Below are positions 41,001 through 53,002 of a stretch of DNA of 64,000 nt, one piece after another. Position numbers and translations under genes: made by a program. Numbering within the stretch: position 1 is the stretch's first letter; every line of letters begins with the position of its first letter. Under the pieces are notes generated by a model, which was given only the letters and a program-made list of their open reading frames with translations, was not told the DNA's origin and did no database searches. This DNA comes from Rapana venosa (taxonomy: Eukaryota; Mollusca; Gastropoda; Neogastropoda; Muricidae): NCBI GenBank assembly GCA_028751875.1, contig CM054134.1, positions 70,766,636-70,830,635 of the forward strand. The letters are read 5' to 3'.

Positions 41001-42209
41001 GATTTGGGTTTTAAAAGAAAATTTTCGAGGGAAACAGATTTTTTTTTAAAAATTACAGCGGGTAGGCATTTTACCGGGGAGGCTCTACTTATACAGTCAA
41101 TCAATATTGTAATTGGGGGAAAACAATTTGACTAGTCAGCAGTTTGAAGCAGCCAGCCCAAATTTTCTCACTTCTTAGGATGTATGTTCAATATACAGAA
41201 AGTGGTTGGTGTTAGGTAAGATACTTTCAAAGATATTAAAGCATTGACGATTTTCTACAGCGGTATTTTCTTGGAACTTTTGTATTCAGTTAGGACTGAA
41301 CAAGAAATTCAAGGCACTGTTTCTCCTGCGTGCCAGGATTGTTAATTTTTTTGTGATCTAACAAAAGAAGAAGAAAAACAACTGCCCCCCCCCAAAACTT
41401 CTTCCCACTTCAAAGGATGCTTGTGTGAGGTCCATGCACACTTCACCTTGTTAAGTGTCTTGAAAATATCCAACAAAAGATAACAGTTTGGCTGTTAAAC
41501 TTTTTTGTGTGTGCAAATCTTGACAGTACTGGGTGTAAGAATTTTGGCTATTGAACTTTTCTTTGGTAAATATTGACAATATTGTAATTGAACATTATCA
41601 TTTTAGCTGTTGGACTTTTTATTTTTTAATAAATCTAGACAGTATTGAGCATAACTATTTTGCCTGTTGGACTTTATTTTCAGAGATCTTGAAAGCATTG
41701 AGCCTATTTTTTTTTAATCCATTTTTTAGAGACTTGGTTTTAAAAAGATGAAAATACCATATAATATTCCCTTCAGCTTTTGAATTTTTCATGTTAACAA
41801 GAGTTGCATGGGAAAAAAACCCATCAAAGCAAACTTTGATTGCTAAACTACGAGAGAGGGCAACTAGAGTTGCTGCTGGTTGCACAGAAGAGCAGGTTAC
41901 TGGAGTTACGGTCGGTGGTGAGGATGACCCGAAAACATCACCCAAGGCTTCCTTCCCTAGTGTAGTGTGTCATGCGGCTAGCTGTGGAAGCACCTACCAG
42001 ACAGCTGGTGTGGTGTACTATTTGCACAGTATTCTGGTCCCTGTGACAGCTACCTGCCTGGGAAACCCCAAACTGGAGTGCTCAATGCACCCAACTTCTG
42101 ATCAAACAGCATATTGGTTACCAAGTCACTGTCCACTGATCTTCTGTCTCCCCACTGATCTTCTGTCTCCAGAAAGTTTCAAACATGAGTAATAATATTT
42201 TCACTCAGA

Positions 42210-42330
42210 TGGGGGTGCAACATCTCAGTGGTTAGAGTAGCACACCCACAAGCTTATTTGAGGATGGGGGTTCCAGTAGCCACTGTACTCGCTGCCTGAG
42301 GGTCCTTTTACCCTGCAAGTAATTTTTCAG
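42210..42330 (+). mobile_element. Fragment of a tRNA-derived SINE head
   Basis: 'catctcagtggttagagtag' resembles an A-box region and 'gggggttccagtagcc' a weak B-box, followed by 'gggtccttttaccctgcaag'. Only the head is recognisable. Confidence 0.4.
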
Positions 42331-42331
42331 C

Positions 42332-42335
<4 letters not shown>

Positions 42336-42363
<28 letters not shown>
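42336..42363. repeat. (ATT)n microsatellite
   Basis: About nine uninterrupted ATT units. Confidence 0.95.
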
Positions 42364-42603
42364 GCAGGTAATCATTATTGGTTCTGACTCTTGTCTTCCT
42401 GCATACTCTTCAAAATGATGTTAGAAACGCTGTCCAAAATGAACATGTAAATAAAAGATGTCATGTAGGCAAATGCACACATACCATACCATGTTGCTCA
42501 TGTTAAAAGTATGTTAAAAATCCTATTTGATTTATCTAGAAGGGAAGCCCATAATGGCTAGTGTATGGCTGGCATACATTTACTCAGCATGTACTCTGCC
42601 ACT

Positions 42604-42605
<2 letters not shown>

Positions 42606-42661
<56 letters not shown>

Positions 42662-42662
42662 G
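42606..42662. repeat. (GA)n microsatellite
   Basis: About 27 GA units with one break near the right end. Confidence 0.95.
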
Positions 42663-42869
42663 TCATTGTTAAATTCAGCTGGCTGCTGAGCGCCTCATGC
42701 AAGTTTTCAGTGCAGTGTTCCAGTGACTCCTCAGGGAGCTGAGAAAAGAAAAGAAGAGAGGAGAAAAGAAGAGAAAACAAAAACATGATAATGAAACAGA
42801 GATGTTTACTGACCAATTGTGGGGGCTCTGCTGGAGTGGTTGTGAGAGATTTTTCTGCACATTTCAACT

Positions 42870-42932
<63 letters not shown>
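42870..42932. repeat. (GATA)n microsatellite
   Basis: About 15 uninterrupted ATAG/GATA units. Confidence 0.95.
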
Positions 42933-42934
42933 GA

Positions 42935-45900
42935 CAAGTCCCAATTCTCACAAGCAAATAATAATAACATGTCATCTCCTTTCCTCTTCCACAACAATGT
43001 AAACTCAAGGCAGGCCACACTGCTTTGACACAATGTTTAATTTTGTTCATTCTGTCAACCATAGTATAGTCATACACCATTCTCTCATCCTTCTCTCTGA
43101 AAATCTTATCAGGAAGCCGTGTTTTTTTTTCTTGTCACTCTGCTGTTCTTTTCAGACATTTTTTTCGTTATTCAAGCTATGTACAGGGAAAAAAAACATT
43201 GGGGGAAAAAAATCATCACAACATGGTTTCTCCTTGCATGCTTTTTGATCAACTGTATTTATGTAGCACTATTCTCTTAGTATTATTAAAGGATACTTGT
43301 TTGTTTGTTATCATAGAGATAGTATCAGATCTGAATAAGATGTGTTTTGATAAACATGAATGGCTACAAGGTGTACTGGACATGTGAGCGTTCTCTAAAG
43401 ATGGAAGAAAGATGAAAATGAAAAAAAAACAGGCTGTAGGCAGGAGACAGGACCATACTTATCAACGGCACTAACATTATTCTGTATGCATTTTTGACTT
43501 AACAAAATAAATAACAATCAATGCAGAAATAGTAGTGGAGGAAAATAAGTGTAGGTAAAAATTTATGTTTTTAAAAAAACACAGTTTTCTTCTTTCATGG
43601 ATAGCTATTTTAACACATCTATTCATTATCTGCTAATGGGGGTTTTACTATTGATTAAATATATCTTTCTTACATCAAATTTTCAAAACAAACTGCTTGG
43701 CACACAACACCAAAAACAAAAAAAAGAAGTTAACAAAAAATGAAAGACAATAAATATTTAAAAAATGACCAAAATTTTGCATGCATCTATTTTGAAATCT
43801 GAGTGCAGTAAATTCGAAACAACAGCCTCAATGCACCTGCAAGATGTCAACCTTAAAATGGCATGGAACACTGCTACTGTAGGTTTGCAACTGTCTTTCT
43901 AGGGTTTTCCAGAGTGTTGAAATTTAGCAAAATCCTCAAAATGCTGATAACCAATTCACTTTTCAACATTTTCCAAAGTTTTCATTTGTGCAAAATTTTG
44001 TGTTTAGTAACCCTGTTGTCCCTTTTTTCCCAAATTGTGGACATGTATTTAACAAATATGACTACCAGTACGTATGTGCTGCTAAAGCATTTGAATTAAT
44101 GTATCGATAACAATGTATGTACTAAAGTCATTCAAAAAAAAAAAAAAAAAGTCAATCAACACTGTTGGTTTCAATGCCTTTGTCTTGTCACTTCCTTCTG
44201 TGCATTTTCAGTGCCCTCTGCTTGTTAGTCTCTTCTGAAAATGATCACCACCAAAACACACACAACAAAAGATAAAAACTCACAGAAACAAAGCTTTCAG
44301 AACATTTCTTTTTTGTTTTCTTTTCTCTTTTCAATCTTAGTGACAACACCAAGCAAAATGTTCATGAAAGCACATATTGAAAACATATTAAATTCAGCTA
44401 TTTATACTAAAATAATATACCACATGAAGCAAGATACTGTGCTGAGAGCAAAAAACCCAATATATAATTTTTTTTTTAAACAATATATATACTTAAATGA
44501 AGCATAAACTAACATATCATTAATTATGGTTTCCTAAAAGTCTATGGTTTCAAAATATTTAAATGGTACAATAAACATAGATTTTGAATTTGCAGTCTCA
44601 TAAAAGTGCCTTTGGTCTTAAACAGTCCACAAAACGTTATCTGATAATCTTTTTCGTAGAAAAACAAAACAAAAAACATAACTTTTCATCCAGTCTGAAC
44701 CCATTTCTTTGGGTTGATTCAAAGCACAACATAATGTCATTCTTCTTATATCATCCTTATCACCCCTACTTCTACTTGTGTGCCATACTCATCCACATCT
44801 TTTAAGATTTCATCAGAAAAAGAAACCAAACAAACAAACAAACGAAACTATACAAAATATAAAAAACCAAACCAACAAATCACAAAACGAATGAACAAAA
44901 ATATATTTTTTTTAAATCTTACCAAGTCACAAGAAACAAAATGCAGTTAATTCAACAACTCTGAAGCACCCATCTCCCTACCATATTTCACAAAGTAAAC
45001 CATCCTCACACCCTGGACTACAGGCGAGCAATGCTTACATAACAAAGTGACTAACACATCCTTTGCTGCTCAAGCAAAAGCAGCTGTTGTCTCACTCAAC
45101 CTGGCCATCAACAGCAAAACAAGCACAGACCAGTCCTTACTAGCCAGTCATCAATAGTGCAGTCTGATCCAATCATGATGTCTATAGCCCAGCCAACCAC
45201 TGAGGCCATATCAGCCCTTCCGATAATTCTCACCCACCCTTACAGGCAACAAGGCTGAGCAGAACTATACAAGTTTTTGAGAACGGTGCTACTGTCCTGT
45301 AAACTTTTACTTTTAGGGTGACTGAGAGGTTCTACACCGATGTGCTCTCATTTCCCTGTACAGCCACTTTTCTTCCTCAGGGCTTTCTTGTTTGTTTGTT
45401 TTTCACTCTGTCCTCATCTCCTGAACTTTTCCCACTCATCACTGTAATGGGTTATGTCTGAGTTTCTTGTTTATATTGTTTCTTGGGAATTTTGACAACC
45501 TTTCTATCATTGATACACGTATATGTAATAACTCTGCAGGCACTGCGCAGTATATTAACATTTCTTCACTGACATGTTTCAAACTGAAATAATGATTTCA
45601 AAGGAAACAACAAAATTAAACATTCTCTGAATTTCTTTTTCACACAACTTTGCTCCCCAAAAACAATAGAAGATTCTACTACAAATACAACTATTACTAA
45701 AAATAATAATAATAATAATAATATAGGGAATTTTTATAGCGCTAAATCTTGTAAAGTAAACAAATAAAACAAGATTTTAAACAATCACAAGTACATAAAT
45801 TCTCAGACACCGTTTCCTCCCCACCCCCCCTTTCAAATTTGACACGCATGCATAAACGCATGCAAAAAGATGTGTCAGCCCACATGCATACAATTTTGTA

Positions 45901-46060
45901 TTCACATAATGCACTGGAAATGGTGAGACTTTATATGCGTTTCTTCTCTCAACTTCAAAAACGTTAATAAAACATCTTAGAAAATGGTGTCTAAACAAAT
46001 ACAAGTATGTGCACAGAAGGTTAGAGGGGGAAAAAAAGTTGGTAAAGACCAGTTCAATTC
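42935..46060. other. AT-rich intergenic region downstream of GHITM
   Basis: Frequent stop codons on both strands and short A and T runs, with an (AAT)n run at about 45700-45722. No exon-like or repeat-family sequence recognised. Confidence 0.6.
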
Positions 46061-46067
46061 ACAGGGT

Positions 46068-46073
46068 TTTATT
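46068..46073 (-). promoter_or_regulatory. Possible GHITM polyadenylation signal
   Basis: The minus strand reads GAATAAAACC here, containing AATAAA, 250 bases past the GHITM stop. It is the nearest perfect hexamer I noticed. The region is AT-rich, so chance hexamers are common and a longer 3' UTR is possible. Confidence 0.3.
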
Positions 46074-46322
46074 CTATTTCTGTTAAAATAAAATAAAAAC
46101 ACAAAAAACAAAAACAGAACCAGCCCACCCCCCAAATTAAAAAAAAGTGAAACAATGGTGCAAAACCAATAAGAAATGTCTGTCAATACAAAAATTTAAA
46201 ATCCAACTCATCTGTCCAAGAAAAAAAATGGAAAAAATCAATCATCACAAACAAAGAGGAGGACATAAAAGAAAAGTCAACACGATCAGAAACTGTGGGA
46301 GGGGGGACTCATGCACGTTGGT

Positions 46323-46407
46323 TTACTTTCGCCTTCCTCCCCCTCCGGCCAGAATCATAGCGATCCTGATGAAGATGTTGAGGGTGTCCAGGTAGATCCC
46401 AATGCTC
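46323..46407 (-). CDS. GHITM: GHITM coding exon 7: C-terminal helix and stop
   Basis: Encodes the last 27 residues, SIGIYLDTLNIFIRIAMILA followed by GGGGRRK, then TAA. Human GHITM ends with a similar basic GGNRKK tail. The Asp of YLDTLN is conserved. The acceptor is GTTGCAG| and the phase fits exon 6. Confidence 0.93.
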
Positions 46408-49400
46408 CTGCAACATCCACCACATCATTTTGGGTTGGTTTGGTGTTTTTTTTTAACCGGGCTCACAGGTATTTTCTCACACAGCACACATGCTTTGGTA
46501 GATGAAAGGGGAGGGGGGGGGGGGGTGTTGAACAGTAAAGCAGCTGTCTAGAAAGTGGAAGAGTGCAGGTTTCATTCAACACCTGAAGCAGGACTTCCTC
46601 CTTATTCACCAGATCATAAAACTGGAGCTTAATTTTTTTTTAGATGCAACACTGATCCAAGGTTTCTCTTCTTCTGCTTTGTCCAATGCTCAGACAGCGA
46701 CTGTTGCTGTCTGTCATATGAGCGAAAATGTGTTAAGCTGCCATTAAGCAACCGACAAGTCAGGCCCAGCGCATCCAACTTCAGCATGGGAGAAAATTGT
46801 TATCTTTCAAGTCTTTCTGGAAAAAAAAAAGGCAGGAGAATGGACCAAGAAGGCAGACAACAGATAAGGAGGAGGCAACAGGAAAATAGGGACAAGGAAG
46901 AATTAGGGATAGAAAAGAGGGAATTCCTTGCACAGATTTTCCAAAAGGTAAGGATGCTATTAATTCATACTGACAGCCTCCCCCCCCCCCCCCCCCCCTC
47001 CCTCCCCATGAAGGAGAAACCAAGGTCCTAAGTGCAACATAATCCCCCACATAAATAAATACAGTTTATAAAACAGCTGTTTCTGGTCAAATTCTACAGA
47101 GAAAACCTTATTTCAGTAAGCTAAATGCAGCATTGGATATTTTTACTCGCACATCTCCCAAGCTATCACTTCTCTGACCTTTGTGAAAATATGTGAACTG
47201 CAAAAAATAAATCGACAAATATAAATATAGACTCAAGACAAGTGTAGTTAAAACCATGTGCTTTTTTCCCTCCTCTTTCCCCCCCTCTCCCACCCCCACC
47301 CCTCCCAAGTCTCTCTTTCCCCCTCCCCCATCTCTCTCTCACCCTCCCTCCACACACACACACAACGCAACACACACACACACACTCAACACACACACAC
47401 ATACAACACACACATACAACACACACATACACCACACACACACAACACACACAACACACACAAACACACACACACAGACACAGAGAAAGCCACACACAAC
47501 TCACATGTTGATGGGGTCATAGGGAGGGACCAGGATGGTGGGGTACTCTTCCGCCATCTTGATGATGCGCTGCGTGTCGTACAGAAGGAACATGCCGAAC
47601 AGCACCAGACCGCCGTACACCGAAATGGAGTACAGGCCTGCCCCCAGAGCCGTCGATGGGGGCAAGAACATGGTGCCTGGCCACGACCAACAATGTCACA
47701 TTACTTGTAGTTTGGTTTGGTGGGGGGGGAGGTTGTTTTTTTTTTTATCAATTGGCTCTCGCTTTTTTTGTGTGTGGTGCTTTATTTATCTTTGTCCACA
47801 GTATATACACATCTTATCTGAGTTTCTTGAGCATGTTACCAATATAAAAACATTGTCACATAATGACATATGCATGCGTACAACTACAAGAAAGCTCACA
47901 CATACGGATACATGTACACTTCTTCTTCTTTGTGGAATGCTCAGATAAGCAAGTATTGTTGTCTTGTCATATGAGCGACAATGCGTTGTGCTGCTGTTAA
48001 GCACGTGACTGACAAGTCAGGCCCAGTGCATCCGACTTCAGTGTGAGAAAGAATTGTTATCTTTTACGTCTTTCAGGGACGGACCAAGAAGGCAGAAAAT
48101 AAATAAGATGGAGGTGACCTGAAGAAAAGGAACAAGGCAGAAATTTTTAAAAAGGGGGATAGAAAAGAGGAAATTCCTGGCACAGAATTTCCAGAGAGTG
48201 GGAATGTTATTTATCTGACAACATCCCCACCATCCCTACGGGGGAAGATGTACACATACATGAACATATTCACCCATTAACCACACTGCACACCAACCCA
48301 AACACATACATACCTACTACTCACATCCCCTCCCCCAAACATGCATGTGCATGCACACAAGCACGCACACACATGCATGCACGCACGCATATGCACACAC
48401 ACACACACCCTGCACACAAACACACACACCGCGCACCCACTTAAAACACATACATACCTACTACACACACACCCCATGTTCATGTGCATGCATGCACACA
48501 CATGCGCATACATACACACACACGCACGCACACACAAATTTTGTGTAAAGCACACAGCAAAACGCAAAAGCCATACTCACCAATGGAGGATGCGAACACA
48601 AGCCCCAGACCAATTGCCAAGGGTCCTCCCATGTACAAGAACTTCTCACTGGGAGCACACATGGCCACAGTCGAAAGACCTGGACAACACAAATGCTTTC
48701 AGTTCAATTCCTGCATTTCTCCACAGGAACAGAAGATGCAAAGCAATTTGAAAATCGTGTTCAGAAGTTTATGTGGCATGACTGACAGACTGGCTGGCTG
48801 ACTGGCTGGCTGACTGAGCGACTGATTGACTGACTGACTGACTGTGAAAATCATGTTCAGAAGTTTATGTGGCATAACTGACAGACTGACTGACTGACTG
48901 ACTGACTGACCTCTCCCAGAACTCTTTTAGGAGTCATTGGGGAACTGCACTGAATCTTTAAGGCAGTGGGATGTAAGCAAAGTAGAATGTGGCAAAGTTT
49001 ATACATCTCCAGATAAGAGAATGGGCACCTGATGGATTTGAACCCTCAACCATCTGCCTTCTAGGCAGTCACTCTAGCCAAATGAGCATAGGTACCATTC
49101 ATCTGACATAGCTTTTGTACAAAAGCCTCACATTATCAGTTTTGTTTTGTTCTTAAAAGGGGGTGGTGGTGGGGGGTGGGAGGTGATAAAATAAAAAGAG
49201 AAAAAAAACTATTGCATCAACTCACCATATACAAAACATGAACATGTTAACACCCCCTACCCCCTTCCCCAAACTACTGCCTTCCCAAGCACTTAGAAAG
49301 TTGCAAAATATATTTATATATTTATAATAACTCAAAGACTTTCAATTTATATAATACAAATGAAATCTGATCACCACCCCTCCACAGAGAGAGAGTGTTC

Positions 49401-51719
49401 CCTATGGGGTGATGGCTAATAAATAAAATTGAAAACGCATTTCCTACCAATTCTAACATTCTTTGGAAACAAATAAAGATAACCGACTTACATGACTGAC
49501 TTGAGTATATATAGAACATGTTCCTTTTGGCATGCAACCCTTCACTCCCCCTTCCCCCAAAGCGCCAAAGGTTCCCCTAGCTCCTCCCAAACCAAATTGA
49601 TCTCTATAACTAGTCACAGTCCCCTTTGCCAAAGAGTTGTCTCACTGACTTCCACAGCACAAAGGTGAGTGACAAAAGCCACCACCACCACCTACCCCCA
49701 ACAACGCCGGCGGTGTACCAGGCAGCCCTGGTCAGGATGGGTCCTCCCAGCAGGCACAGCGGCGCCACCACCGCCCCCATGACGCCCGCATGCACGATCC
49801 ACGCCATCTGCTTGGCCCCAAACCCTCCTTGTAGGGGATGGACCGCACCACCATGCCGGACCCTATCATGGCAGCAAACGTCGCTCCGATGGCCTGCAAG
49901 ACAAATTTGATTGGATCATTAATTTCTCTCTCTAAAAGAAATGAAAGAAAAAGGGGAGAAAAGAGTGTAGCATGAGCTCTTTTGTCTTTTTCATGGTTTT
50001 CTTCAAAAAGAAAAATAAATAAATAGATAAAAGAATAATCAAACTCTTTCCCTCTCACCAAATATTCACTCTCAATTTTTAAAAAACAACCAACCCACCC
50101 CTTACCCATGGCAGCAATATTTTCTTTCTTTCTCTTACACAGCCAAAGTCGGAGCAAAATGAGACCTATATAACCATCATAACTATCTTTTAGTCAAATT
50201 TATGTCGTGATTCCCTCTCTATATTTTCGAGGAAAAATTGTTCTTTATTCATACTCAATTCTGTAATCCTACGAGCACTTAATGTTCTTTTTAGTCTAGA
50301 AGATAATTCTGAGCTTCGCACTTTCTCTTCATAATCAAACCCACAGAGTACATTATCTCAATAAGCAAAAGCAACACTGTAAGACAATTCATCCGTTTTC
50401 TAAGGAGAACATTTAAGGCTCAAAACCCATATCCCTTTTTACAGTGGGTTAAAAAACATAAAACAAGTTTGACTAGTTACATTTCACTTTCACAACCACT
50501 TCTTGCTTTCTCTGTGATTTAAAGGTTTAAAATGCGCATCAAAACCCGAGGCAAACTCAATTCAATTCCCCCAAAAGTATTACTGTAATGTAAAGTGTAA
50601 CAGTTCAAAATAGTCTTTCATACTGAAACAGTCCTCATCTCATTTATTGCATATGCCACATATAATCAAAGCAGATTTCTCTACCAAAAAAAAAAAACCC
50701 AACAAAACAAGTTGCTCCTCCAGGAAGAGCCTGTTTCAACAAGATTGTGCCATTCCTCTCCTGAAATCCCCAACCTGCACCCCTTTGTTTTCTGAATAGC
50801 TCACTACATGGATCCCTTGTTCGCATACTATTTCATTTTGTTTGGTTTTTGTAAAATTGACATGTACACATGACAGATTCAGCCAGAAAGCACAGTGAGA
50901 CAATCTAAGCTACAAGCCTTACCATCCAGGAGTTTCTCATCATAAGATTACGGTTATGATTAATTGACATGTACGCATGACAGATTCAGCCAGAAAGCAC
51001 ACAGGGACAATCTATGCTACAAGCCTCACCATCCAGGAGTTCCTCATCATGAGACTCATCATGGCAGGGCTACGACTGACGGCCACTGCTGACAGAGCCG
51101 TGATGGCAATGCCTCCGCCAAAATACATGTAGGTGCTGCGGATTCTGTCTCGAATCTCTTGAGACCACATCCTGAATTGAATATTTTTTACAAAGAAAAA
51201 TTATACACAGATAGGCTCTTCAGGATACTTGCAGTTTTAACTGTTGTAAAAACCTACATGCGTATGTTTTTTATTCTTTTTTTTTTTTGGTCAACGACTT
51301 CATATCACATTTTTTTAAAATATCTGAGAAGTCAGTGTTGGTGTATGTATGTATGACAAATTCTTTAAGATATCATGAATGCAGGAGTGTGATACTGTTT
51401 TATACACACATGCACATACAAATGCACACATGAATAAACACAAAAGATCAACACAGGATACCATTACACACACTAAAGCAGGATAAACTGAAATGTGCCA
51501 AACCTGTGAACTTAAGAACAATGCACTATCAATTTGTTAAAAGTAAAACCACGTCCAGCATAATTCACTTCTGTTTGAGAGTACTGTGTTATTATGTACA
51601 TATAGTGAATGTGTGTGCATGTATGTGTGTGTGTTGTGTGTGTGTGTGTGTGTTGTGTGTGTGTGTGTGTGTGTTGTGTGTGTGTGTTTTAGTTGTGTGT
51701 GTGTGTCTGTGTGTGTGTG

Positions 51720-51757
<38 letters not shown>

Positions 51758-52962
51758 TGTGTGTGTGTATGCAATGGCAACTAAGCAGTGTACTTCTAAA
51801 CGTGTATTCCCAGAGTCTCTTAAGTCTCATTTTTTCCAATCATCCCCATACCACCACCTTTTAAAGTCTCCTCTCCCCAGCGCTGAATCATGCTTTTGGG
51901 TATGGAGGTTTTTATGCACTTTGTAAATCACAAATTCATTCATTCTTGTCCGAATTGACAGACATGATTCTCAAAGACGACCATTTAAAGACCAGACAAC
52001 AAACTCACTGTCTCTTAATCTAGCAAAGATGATTAAAACTTACACAGATCTGTCGATGGCACCAACTTCATTGGACAGACCAAGCCCATAGTAGCACAGT
52101 GCTCCAATGCCCAAAGCTGATGCACCAGCCACCAGTCCTCGACCCATGTTGAATGCTGTATAATGATAAAAGATATATATATATATATGTCCTTCAAGTA
52201 CAAACATTGACTAATAGTAATATTCCATAAATTGATAAGTCATTTTGATCCACTATAATCAACTCTATATATGTCACCAAAACAAACTTTTTTTTGAAAG
52301 CCAAATTATGACAGTATGATACCCCATGGTATTTATAACCCTTTTTTTCAGCACAAAAAAAACCAATAGGTCAGAAATAAAATTTTAAGATGTTTTGTTT
52401 GGAAATAAAAACTAGATAAAGGAAAAAAGAATGGTCCAAACATTTTAAAAAATTAAACAAACAGGTCTATGTACAAGGGACACAACCAATGAGAAAATAA
52501 CTTCGGAGAGATTAACAGACACTGATGACAACCAAAAGGAAACTTTCCCTTTCTAATGCACTATCATACATAATGCTTCAGTTCAAGAACCTGACACAAG
52601 AACAATACACTTGTTTGTACTGCTGAGCAGACAATGAATACACTTGTTTGTACTGCTGAGCAGACAATGACCAAACATGAAGTATACTGAAAACATAAAC
52701 ATACTATGTAAGTATGTAGGTGCCACCTATTGGAAACAAAGAATGGTTACAAGTCTAAAATGATAACGTTAACTAAAAAGCACTACATATGGGTCTGCCT
52801 GCTCCTCAAAATGCTCTATAGTAGTTTTCCATCCTACAAATGCTGATCTTCAGAAGTTTGGGGACTTCTACAAGAATTACTCAACTCAAGGTTGTTTTCT
52901 TTTCTTTTTTTTTTACCCCGTTTAAGAAATATATTCCTCCCCCTTTTTTCTAGATAGACAAA

Positions 52963-53002
<40 letters not shown>

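Larger units (their letters stand above)
37632..42180. repeat. C2, second copy of the ~4.6-kb direct duplication
   Basis: It matches 32981-37631. Here the left ~2.5 kb is the degraded part, with homopolymer inflation and base losses, and the right end is clean. The junction is at the shared motif 'cagaaagttt' (37619-37628 and 42170-42179). No coding gene was recognised. Confidence 0.88.

Noticed and set aside
47166..47710. Overlapping frames of up to 150 codons across the CA tract and GHITM exon 6
   Set aside because: The plus frames and the minus Cys/Val-rich frame are low-complexity translation; the real coding part is GHITM exon 6 at 47505-47676.
48277..48801. Frames rich in His/Thr or Cys/Val
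   Set aside because: CA-repeat shadows; only 48581-48679 is coding, as GHITM exon 5.
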